Part shown: one piece after another, positions 38,101-50,100 of the stretch
Numbering within the stretch: the stretch's first letter is position 1
How the letters are laid out: the number at the start of each line of letters is the position of its first letter
Assembly (NCBI RefSeq): GCF_040802235.1
Contig: NC_133167.1
Span: forward strand, 9,912,501-9,976,500
Reading direction: 5' to 3'
Source: Manis javanica
Lineage: Eukaryota > Chordata > Mammalia > Pholidota > Manidae
DNA length: 64,000 nucleotides
Translations under genes and position numbers: made by a program
Notes under the pieces: model-generated
Databases searched by the model: none
The model's input: only the letters and a program-made list of their open reading frames with translations
What the model was told of the DNA's origin: nothing

Positions 38101-41100
38101 GAATGAATGAATGAATACCTTAGCTTTGCACCCCATAGAAATGCCATTACAGGTTGGCAATTCATTAAGTAATATATCACTTAACAAGCATAAAATGCAA
38201 TAATAGGGAGTTTGAGAACTTTTTATATTCACACACATACATACAAACATGTGCACTTATTGAATGGGACACAGCACACCTGTCAGTAGCCAGCACGCCA
38301 AATGCTCAGAAATGTGGCCTGGGCTCTCTCCTCGGCCTGGGCTCTCTCCTCGGCCTGTCTCCCACGTCCAGACCTCACCATTCTCCTTCCTGCCAGCCCC
38401 CCTCCCATAAAGAGGATGTGCTGTGCACAGCCTCAGAGACCCTCCTGAGCAGGAGGGCATCGGCCACCAGCATCAGGTGCAGAGGCAGGAGGGAAGACAG
38501 CACAGACTTCAGAGACCAGAAAAAGCTAGGCAGAAAAATACATATGAGCCGGTGGATGGAGAATAGGCCAGTAAAGTCCACTAAAAAGGGACTCAAAGAG
38601 TTAACCAGATAAAACTAGAGAGCCAGAAAAGACTCATTAAGTTAATGACTTAATCAGTTGAAGCTCCAAAGGGCAGGAATAACTCGAATGTCCCGATATT
38701 CCCCAGATAAAGAAAAGTATCTGAGCACAGCTCATGTCTTCACTGTATCAATTAGATCATGCCATTGTAAGATTTACTTTAGCCTGCTGAAAGGCCCAGC
38801 TTATTCTTTCACTTAACATGTATGCTGTCATTTCCTCTTCCTTCAGCCCCTAATCAAGTCACTTTGTAACCAGGGCAGGAAAGTGTAAATAAACCTAGGT
38901 GGGCAAAGAATGCTGAAGTCCCAAACCAACATAATCACCTAAATAACCCTATTCTCAAGGGTTATTTGGACAAAACTCCAAATGAATTGTAAAATCACCG
39001 GTGTACATCATGCCTTATGCTGACCCTTGCCCAAAACAGCTCTATAAAACTCCAACCCCCAAACCCTTAAGCGTGCCTCCTCTCTGAGGTTGCCCACGCT
39101 CACCTTTCTTGAGTGTGTCACTCTCTCTGTTCTACTTCAGATAAGTAAGGAGGGGCTTCTGAGAGCTCTGATCTGGGGCTTGCAAGTTCCCGTCTCCTGG
39201 GTGACCTGGGCAGGACTGTAGCTGTACGATCACGCTCCTTAGCAGCCTGCCTGGAGGTCTCTTTTATTTGCCTTTGGGAAGTTTTCAGAACATAACCTCC
39301 CTCTATCCATTGCTCTGTGGCTCCCCCAAATCCCAGGGTGGTGAGGGACTCAGTTCCCATGTGGTGCACATGGCGGACACTGGACACCAGGTGACACTGG
39401 CTTCAGGTGTTGGCAGAGGATTAATCCCTTAGGCTGAGCAGCAGTTCAGTGAGCTTCCCTGGCCCCATTTTTACCTCCTCTCTGCTTTATTAAAGCAAAT
39501 CTGCCTTTATCTTGACTCAGGCCCGCCCCTCTCCTGGAATGCATTCAAATAAGCTTATACTCTGCCTCACTGCTGGGTCTCTGCCCTTCATTTCTTTGTT
39601 GCGGCGGGGACAAGAGCCTAGGAGAGCAAACTCACCCTCCCCTCTAACAAAACCACAGGCCGATCTCTCACAAGCAAGGAACAAATCCGACCTCAGGCAG
39701 GAGACCCAGGAATTGGGCTGAGCAGGTTGGTGAGGGTCACCAAGTGCCAGCCTTCTCTAAAATTTTCTGAGGATACATCTAAACCTTAAATCATTGACTG
39801 GATGGCCCTGCTCTGTGAATAAGCTTTTAGGAGGAGCTTATATAAAAATCCTAAATTACAGCTTTAGAGTTTCGAAATAGGTCATATTAAACTTTGTCAA
39901 GTGTTAAATATTTCCAGGCAAAGCTTCTTCGATTGCATCTGATTTATAGAACACTTGATTCTTGCTGCACCACATGGATTGTGCATAATATAAACTTGTA
40001 TGTCTACTAGAACCAGGAAAAGCACCTCATAAGCTTCTTAAATAGCTTTAATAAGCATTTTCAGCTAACTAAATCTTTTGCTGAGGCTGAGGAGAATGCT
40101 GTTTTACACATTTGAAAAGGTTTTAGAAATTATTTATTATGCTAAGTTAAAGGACACACTTAAAAATAAAGTCTTTAGGTAACTGATTTCTAGAAAGAAA
40201 GAGATAATTGGAGAAATGTAGTTCCCTCAGTGCCAATAGACCGATTTCTGCTAAGCATACTGTCTATTTTGGGAAAGTAAATAAACTGCTCCAAATGAGA
40301 AAGCAACTCACCTTTGAAATTTCACCTTCATGGCCTTCCAATTTGGCGATGCATTTTCTTGTGGCTGCGCTGAAAACTCTTGCTGTTCCTTTTTGAGAGG
40401 AGCGAGAATATACATAAATACAGAACTTTGAACCGCATGCCTTGAATTATCTGAACATCTACCCCTCTGACACACAAGCTTTGCACTAAGATTGTCTTCT
40501 TGCCGGCAGTGAAAGCCAGCCACTTACTACTGTAAGTATAAGCCGGTCCCACTGCCGGGAAGAGCAAGCGCCTCTCTAGCGCCAAGTTTCTTGGTAGAGA
40601 TACCAGTTTCCAAGGCAGACGGTGGTGGGGGGATGGGGCAGGAATCCAGAAAGAAAAGGATTTGAAAGGGAAAAAGGGGAATCAAAACAAGTTTTGAGAG
40701 GCTGGGGATGAAATAAGCAAGACCAACATCATACAGCAAGTATGAGCCTAAGCTTACAGAGGTGCCAGAGGCCTTCTTGAGAGGGCACAGCAAACACTAG
40801 TCAACAAAGAATAGGTGCTAGGAAACCCTTTTCAATGCAAACGGGGATAGAAAGGTTTGTTGCCTATTGTATCTGCAGTGCCCAGAAGTGTCGAGCTCGT
40901 AGAGACACTCAGTAAATAGATGTACGATGGATGGATGGATGGATGGATGGATGGATGGATGGATGGATGAAATAATATATATATATTCCCTTAAAACTAA
41001 GGAATGGAGGTGTTAAATAAGCATAGGAGAAAAAAACAACAGTAGTGAAATTGCTGTCAGAAAAAAGTTACAATTTATCTGGCCAGGTGAAGAATGCTTT

Positions 41101-44100
41101 CTGATTGCAAAGTGTAGTACAACATAGAGGTAAAATTTGCAAGAATAGGGAATTTTGGTTATTCAATTTTCATTCAAAGAAAAGTAAAATATCATAGTAA
41201 ATTTTTTGCTTATCTTTCTGACAATGCCAACTTCGGGAAGAAGTAGACAAAAATTGCTATTCTAGAATAATATGATTAAATATATAAAACTTGCTACTTA
41301 GCTGGACATTTCAAAAACATCAGAAGAAAGTGATCAACTTATTTTAAGAGTGGTTTGTTAATAAAGGAAAAGATAAAAATACCCTGCATAAAATAATACT
41401 CTAGATTTTACAAAAGCACTTCAGAAAGCATGAAAATAATACAGACTAAAATCATGATTTTTTTTGAAAAGAGATAAAAATATTAGTAAGGCACCAAAAA
41501 ATAAAATTCACACTTGTGAGTAATGCCAGTGAGGAAGAAAAAGATGGCATATTTAAACAAACAGATTCAGCTGCACAGGTAACTAACTCTGTTGAGTGAG
41601 GTCCAATTTCAAGAAGGGAATGAGGAGCAAAGACCAGAGATAAATAAAAAAGATTGCTCAAAACATCAAGAATTCTTAGGAGGCACAGATTGAGGTTTAC
41701 AAAACACATCTAAAGAAAGTTATTTTTTTAACTAATGTCTTATTGAACAAGGAAAGAATAGAGTCACTAAGGGAAATAACAAATGCTAGAGAAAATGAAA
41801 CTAGAACTGAACTTGTCTTATTCTCACCCGTCCCTCAGCATTCCCCAATCCTGCTTGTTTCTGCCATTGTACTGACCAACTCCTGACATTCTATATAATC
41901 AAACATTCTATACAATCGAACATTCTATATAAAACACATGTGTGGTATTGTTCATCATCTCTCCCTCAACAGAATAGCTCCATGAGAGGAGGCAGTTCTA
42001 TCTCTTTTGTTCACTGATATATGCCCTCTTTCTAAAGCAATTCTGAGCACAAAGTAAGTATGCCATACATATTTGCTAAATGGATTTTTTTGTGCCTAAA
42101 TGAGAATTATATTTAAAATGGAAGGGCAGATGGATTGCAGTTAAAAGATGATTTTTAAAATCCAAGATCTGTGCGAACATGCAGAAGTCAGTAGTTATTT
42201 AAAAAAATAAAATTCTCTAGATTCAGGATGTTAGTATTCCAGGATACAAAAAGAATGTGTATGTACAATCAAAGGGCTACTTTTGAAAAGTCCTAGAAAA
42301 TAGGAGAACAAACACGAAATTAATTTTGAAAGGCAACTCAACTATGAAATAAAGACTATAATAAATGAATCACTGGCAAACTTCTACCACTGCTTGTAAC
42401 ACAAAGGCTATATGACTACTTAAAAGCATGTTAGTCACAGGCAGCAATCACAGGCAAACAAAAAGTCAGTCATGCCTGGAGAAAGTATTCCATTTTTGCC
42501 AGAATTTCTTAAATAGCTGTTTAAGGAGTTCTACACAGACATGATGCAGAGCCACATACGGTCATTAAGGGAATAGACAGATGTATAGCATCATACATGT
42601 CAATGAGAGAGATGACTTAGATATAGTGTCACTTATGCATGCTGTCAGGGCAATAACACAGTTATAATGTATCATGATATGCATACACAGGGGGCGACAG
42701 ATTAGTGTCATATGTGGTCATCAAGGAGATGATGTAGACATAAGGGGTGTCATGTGTGGTCATGAGGGAAATGGTGTATAGTTTAGGGTCAAATGTGGTC
42801 ATCAGGGAGATGACATAGACATATCGTAGTGTCATACACTGTTGATAAGAAGATGACATGGACATGGTTTAGAATCCAGGAGATGAAACAGACATAGTGT
42901 AGCAACATACATGATCATCAGTAAGATGACTCGGATGTAATGTGGGATCACATGTGGAGTCAGAATGTTGATGCAGACTTGGTGAGGATTGTGTGAAGAT
43001 ATCAAGGAGCTAATGTTGTCATAGTGTAGCATGATACGTGGCTGTTGTGGAGATGAAAAGACATAGTTTAGCATCAGACATGCCATCATGCAGATAATGG
43101 AGACATGGTGTAAAGCCATCTGCAGACTACAGAAATGTCACATACACAATGTAGCAACATATGGGATCATCAACAGATGACAAAGACATATTGTAGCATC
43201 ATACATGGCCATGATGGATGTGACACACACTAGATCATCACACACAGCTGTCTAGGAGATAACTCAGAATAGTCTAGCCCTCCACAGGGCTGCCAAAGAG
43301 GATATGTAGACATAGGATAGCATCACACTTAGTTTTCAAGGAGATGACGTGCATGTGGACATTCATAAGGTGGGTTAGCATAGAGAAAAACCTTAGCTGA
43401 AAGATCATACAGTTATCAAAGAGATAACACAGTCATAATATGCTTGTCACATGTGCTTGTCAAGCAGATTTTCCATATGCAGTGTTGCATCTCATATGGC
43501 TGTCGGGGTGATGACACCGTGAGGTTAGCATAGCATCATACGTAATTGTTAAAAATGATGTAGACATAGTGTAGTTTCACTTGCTATTATTAAGAAAATG
43601 ATGCATACATAGTTTATAATCATACACTGTTGTCAAAGAGATGATCAGACATCTAGCCTTCAGAATTGTGAGAAAATAAATTTCTGTTGTTTAAGCCACC
43701 CAGCCTGTGTTACTTTGTGTCAGCCCTGGAAAACTAATACAGTTATCAAAGAGATGATGTAGTTACACTATGGCATCCCAAACACTTGTCACAGACATAG
43801 TGTAGCATCACATGTAATTGACAAGATGACACAATATCTTGCAGTATCATACATAGTTGTCAGGGAGATCACCCACATATAACATACATGATTACTAAAA
43901 CACTTGTGCAAACATGGTGTGTTTTCATCCATTGTCAAAGGCATGATGAGGCACAGTATAGCTTCATACATGGTTGTCAAGGAGATGACCCAGAAATAGT
44001 GTAGTGTCATTTGTTTGTCAGGGAGATGGTACAGATACAGTTTGGTGTCATAGGTTATCAAGGAGATGACAGTGTACTGTCATATGTGGTCATCAGAGTG

Positions 44101-47100
44101 ATGATGTAGACATCATTTTGTGTTGAATGAGGATACCATAGATTTGTCACAGACCTATTATAATGTCATAGGTGCTTAATAAGAATATGAGGCAGACATA
44201 TTGCAAAATGATAAATAGGAAAATAACACAGAAATGGTGTATCATCATACCCTGTTTTCCCAGTGACACACAGTAGAGTATCACACATGGTTATCATGAA
44301 CATGATGCAGAAATAGTTTAACCACATACTATAGCATCTTACAAGGTTGTTAAAAAGAGAATGCAGTACTAGTATAGCATCATGCCTACTTGTCCAGGAG
44401 CTTTTCATTATACAGCATGGTTGTCTAGGAAATGATGGATGTAGCATCATACATGGTCAATAGGGAAACTCTCACAGTATAGAATCATATGCGACTATCA
44501 AGAAAATGATGCAGACATAACAGAGCTTCACATGTTATCATGAAGAACATGATACAGGCATAGTATAGCATCATACATGTCTTTAAGGAGCGGACACAGA
44601 AATAGCACGGTATCTTTCTTAATTGTCAGGGAGATGGCACAGTTATTGGGATATGACACAGACACAGTTTAGCATCATGTAAGATTGTCAGGGAGATGGT
44701 GCAGTCACAGTATAGCATCCTAAGTGGAGGTTGGTGAGGTGACACATTTTAGCATCACACATGGTTATCAAATTACTGACACAGACATACAGCATACATG
44801 CCTGCCATGGAGATGACACATCATAGAGCATCATACAGAGACTCAAGGAGACGACATAACCAAGTAGAGTGTCATAAGCAGTTTTCAAAGAGATGATCCA
44901 GACGTAATGTAGAATCATATACTTTTATAAAAGGGGTGATGCAGACATAGCAGACCCTGCAGACATATACATCAAGGAAAAGAGGTAGAAATATTACAGT
45001 ATCACACGTGGATTTCTAGGAAATGACGCAGACACAGAAGAGTATCAGACACTGTCATAAATGAAGACAGAGTGTAGCATTGTACAGGATTTTAAAGGGG
45101 GTGACAAAGATTCTAAGTTAAAAATAGCAGTCAGGTGTAATATATAGATATAATACAGCATCATACAGTCATTAGAGGGACAAAGACATTAAGCTGACAT
45201 AGTACATATCAATTTTACATGGTGATCAAGGAGACGATGCAGAAAGAGTGTAACATCTACATGGTTTTTAAGGAAATGATGCGAGTATAGTGCATTAGCA
45301 CGCGCGGCCACCGGGAAGATGAAGCGTACACAGCGCGGTGTCTTACTTGGTGAGCAAGAGATGGGGAGTGATATGTTCTCACCGAAGAAATAAATAGATA
45401 CAGTAGTGTCATCATAAATAGCTATCAAAGACATGAAGCAGATAGAGCACAATGGTTATCAAATTACCAACAGACATACAGCATACATGCCTGCCATGGA
45501 GACGACACATCATAGAGCATCATACGTAGACTCAAGGAGACGACATAACCAAGTATAGCGTCATAAGCAGTTTTCAAAGAGATGATCCAGACGTAATGTA
45601 GAATCATATACTTTTATAAAAGGGGTGATACAGACATAGCAGACCCTGCAGACATGTTCATCAGGGAGAAGAGGTAGAAATATTACACATTGAACATGGT
45701 TTGGATGTGGAGTGGATGAAAACATAGTACAACAAGATACAGCCCTTTCAAGGAGATGAGGTGACACAATGTAGCATGGGTCCTGGGTGGATGAGACACA
45801 CACAGTATAATGACGTACGTGGTCAACAGGGAGATAGCACAGAGGTATTGCAGCATCATATGTGGCCATCGTGGACTTGAGGCACACACAGTGCAGCACC
45901 AGCCCATGATTAACAGCAAGATGATGCGGACAAAGTATGGAGACACAGGTGGTAATCAAGAAGACGGTGTATAGCATAGCATCATATATATTCATCATGA
46001 AGATCTGTTAGACGTAGTGGACCAGCACATGTGGTTATAAAGGAGATAATGCAAATTTATTTTAGCGTCAGTGATGGTGGTCAAGTTGATGAGGTCAATA
46101 TAGTGTAGCATAATGTATGATCACTAGGGAGGTGATCCAGAATATACCATTATACACAGTCATCAAGGAGATGATGAAGAACTGGTATCACATTATACAT
46201 GGCTGTCAGGAAGTGACACAGACATGCATAGCATCACATGAGGTTATCGAGAATATGATACAGGCATAACATAGTGACACACATGGGCATCTCAGAGATG
46301 AGACTGATACAGTTTCTGTCACAGCTGGTCATCAGGGAAGAGCCCTAAAGTGTAGAATCCTAAGTGTTTATCAAACAAATCATAAATCCCATAAATAAAT
46401 GTATGAATAGATTACTGACCATCTGCTGAAGCAGTTGCAATAAGCTTTCCAGCATAATCAAAACAGCAGTCTAGTATTTCATCATCATGGCCTGTTAATG
46501 TTGCCACACTTTTTCCACTTGAGGCATCCCACAGCTGCAATTTTAAAAAGGAAACTATGACCTCCTGTCTAAAGTATGAGGATGGCCAGAATTAATCTAT
46601 ATGGCATGTTTATGACTGGTTAAATAACTGTGTCAAATCTTGTGTATAATTTTTCATCTCCTGCTATTTTTACCTTGATTCGTGACCACAGCCCACTATC
46701 TAACCAGGCACACTTTGGACAAAGAGAAGACCAAGACAGACATTCAGAATGGGTAGTGCAAATCTGCCATGACATTAGGAAGAAAATCTGAAAGTGTATG
46801 CTTCACTGAGTCATTCATTCTATTCACATGAAGCTTGACCTAAATTACAATGCTTGAAAATGAAAATTACAGTAAGATTATAATGCATTTAACATATAAT
46901 CAAATAACAATGCAGAATATAAGCTCTTAGTAATGGAGCTAAGAGCTTAAAAGCAGGGAGATATTGTGTTGAATCTCCTTGAGCTTCACTCATATCAGAG
47001 TTTAATAAGCGAACAGAAGGGAAAATAAGCAAAAGTAATGTGCCTTTTAAAATACACTGGATTAATTAAAACTGCTTTACAGTGTCATAATTCCTTTGAG

Positions 47101-50100
47101 AAGATATGAAACTTGAGATTTAAAAATTACTAATTACTATTTATAAGTTAATATCTTAATTTTACGGCACCTTTGAAATTTGTGTTGCAATGAACATCTG
47201 ACACAGTAAAAAGTACAGACACAAGAATTATGAAACAAAGATGTTTCTTGAGCTCACCATGCAGGTGTTGTCCATAGACCCAGTTAATATCAGAGAACAA
47301 TCCCAGTTGAATAAGGCACTGCTAATCTCAGCACAATGCCCAATTAAGGTGTACACCTTCCTGCAAAATGAAGCGATTCAAACTAGTAAAAGATGCCTTA
47401 CTTCAGGATATGGGCACAAATAATGATGTCGAGTCCATCAAAGTAAGAGTCTAAATTTTAGTTTTTACAAAATGACAAAAAGAGTCAACTAAAATAGACT
47501 TTTGTGTCAGCAAGAATCTACTTAAATTGCAAACAATCAAGGGTAACAATATTACTTAAAATCAGACTCCTGAAAGGCATGGGTGAAAAGTAACAGAGGT
47601 AGTCTGAAATTCTGGACGTATGCTGCCGCCGGATGAGTGGATCCCCTGGCAGTTCAGGAAGTCCCCAACAAGTGTCTGAAGGGCTCTTCCTTGTCTCTGT
47701 TCTTGTCACATCCATCTCTTGATCGGAACCCTAATAATTGGCCCCTCTATCAAAATGCAAACAAATTTAAGAGTGGAGTTGTACAACACAATTAGACTGA
47801 TTTAGTTAACTTCTTAGCAACTGGAACCAAAAATAATTAGGAAGGAAATTGAAGTTCTCGGACTAAATTACATTTGGGAAATTAGGCGTGATTTTATTTA
47901 TTCATGATACCCATGCCTACCATAATGACAAGCCCTTGAAATCTGATTACATCGCACATGGAATAAATAATAGCTATATAGCCAGGCTGTTGCTAACATT
48001 TTCCTTTTATGTTGCTGTTTGGCATTATTTGCTCAGAGTTCCAAGGAAGCACATACTTTTTTGTGGCCCAGAAATCTCACTAAAGAATAAATTAATTTGT
48101 TTTCAATGTGTCCAATATCCAATGGAATCCAAAGCATAGTTAACAGATGCAAGATTAAACTAATTAATAACAAAGATTGTCTTCTTAACCCTCTGATCCA
48201 GGTTAAAAAAGTCTTAAAAATGAAGACTACCTTCCAGTACCAGGATCCCAGACTCCAACTGTGTGATCAAAAGACCCTGTGATGATTCTGTTTCCTGAGG
48301 TGTTAAAGGACAAGGAGATGATTTCCGCTGAATGTCCCTAGAAAGGAGCAGATGTTGTCATGTAGGCCTGCAGATAAAACAATCTGTACAGTATCATAGT
48401 CTAAAATAAAATGCTGGAAAAGGCAAAGCTCTATAGGCAGCAGAGATTCGTGGTTGGCCTGGGTGGGAATAGGGAAAGACTGCAACTGGGCGGGATGGAA
48501 ATGTTCTAAAACTAGATTTTTGCTGATGGTTGCCCAATTCTGTAAGCTTACTAAAAATTGATTTACACACTAAAGTCAACTTTAACTCAAGGAAGCTGGT
48601 TTTTTTTTTAAAGGAAGAGGGAATGTTATGGGAAATCAGCTCCTTTCACATTGTCTTACAAACACCGAAAAGGGCTGTATGCTTTAGGGGCTAATGATAG
48701 GGGAGGGGCAAAAGAAAAAGCCTTGTGAAATAAAGTTAATGACTTCTAAAGAAGGAAATTCTTATGATAATTTAACATGATCTAGATTAATCTGACTTTG
48801 GCCTGCCTTTCACCTGGTTACAGTCTGGGGTATGAGACAAGGGAAGATGCCCCTCTCTACAGCAGACTCTGCTTGCACTGTAGCCCTCGCTCTCCAAATT
48901 TCTTACGTAAATTAATTAACGGAATTACTTTTCAGATAATGAAAAAATTCATTTACAAATTAAGTTGCTGGCTGATTCCAAACAGCAAAAATTAAATATA
49001 GCTGAATATTAAAATTCTGAACACATAGAACAAATGTATTTTCTGGTAGCAGATAGGCATGGGTGTGCAGGGCAAGACACATCCCTGCAGGTGCTCTTGG
49101 GCACTTGTCTGAAAGAAGCGGTAGTGAGGAGGCGATGCCCCACAGAAATGAGAATAAAGATCGGAAAGAGCGCACTTACATGCGTAAAGCTAAGCATTCC
49201 GATTTAAGAGAGAATAGCTTTTGTGTTAGTTAAAAACACTGCTTTTGCCTTTTAGTCCATTTTTAAATTCTCTTAGAAAAAGCTCTTCTAGGAAAGGAGT
49301 TCTATTTTTTAAATCAATTTATAATTTGAAAGGATGAAAAAACTGGATTTCCCACCCAGCCATTCGCACAGAGAATCATCTTATTTTTGCTTAGTCGTTT
49401 GGGCAGGAGCAGGAAGCAGCAGCGGGTGGCAGGTCCTAGGAGGGTGCTGGGCATGTGGGGGTGACATCTGCGGACATACATCCCCAGCTTTTACTCTGTG
49501 GGCAGTGCCATTTGGCTTTTCACCTCCTGTGCCTTGCCCCTTGTCACTTCAGATTTTGTAATACAGGCGCTTCTAAGACCAGAGGGTAGAGGAGAAGAGT
49601 GTTAACAGTCGTCCCTCTAAGGACTCCTCAGTCAAGGTTCTCCAGTTCTGCCCCTTCCCAAAATTGCCAGCCCCCATCTGCTCTACTTTTAGCGACCAGA
49701 TAATGATGGGCACTGAGCCATAGTCAGCCTGGCTTACAGACTGCTGCTGGTCAGGACAGAAAGTCCGTCTGGCTTCCCCAGCACTTTATCCGGGCCTTTT
49801 GGAATACCCAGCAAACCGGGGGGGACACTCTTTAGGGCAGTCTGAAAACCAACAGCTCAAAAACACCTTCTAACTTACTTTGTAAGAAAAATGCAAATGA
49901 AAGCAGACACCAATAACAGTCTTATCCAATGGAAGGGCTGATGAAAATGTAAAGTTCCTGAATTTATTCACAATATCAACATACTGTTAAAGTGCACACT
50001 TCCTCTCCCCTCTGGATGTCCCACAGTTTGGCCGTTGTGTCCATACTTCCAGTAGCCACCAGTGTGCTTTGAGGATTGAATGATAAACACACCTGAATTA

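Larger units (their letters stand above)
37481..40311 (-). other. DAW1 intron 11
   Basis: It contains an L2 end with (GAAT)n (38020-38116) and an ERV-type LTR (about 38600-39720), listed separately. The stretches 37481-38015, 38120-38595 and 39725-40311 are unassigned. Confidence 0.55.
42540..46340. repeat. Degenerate ~43-bp minisatellite in DAW1 intron 10
   Basis: About 3.8 kb is built of diverged copies of a unit reading roughly tggttgtcaaggagatgac, acagacatagtgtagcatca, tac. Landmarks such as gtagcatcatac recur every 40-46 bp (for example near 42899, 42942, 43025 and 43066), implying around 85 copies. Copies differ by many substitutions and small indels. Several - strand open frames of 90-145 codons here are by-products of the repeat. 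I do not recognise the family. Confidence 0.9.

Noticed and set aside
42662..45998. Series of - strand open frames of 67-145 codons
   Set aside because: All read through the minisatellite, and their similarity to each other reflects the tandem DNA repeat, not a protein family.
42540..46340. Possible CRISPR-like array of regular repeats
   Set aside because: There is no alternation of constant repeats and unique spacers. The units are contiguous and diverged, and the genome is mammalian.
47241..47423. 60-codon + strand frame over DAW1 exon 9
   Set aside because: It is the antisense shadow of the exon. The - strand frame matches the WD40 repeat and has correct splice sites.
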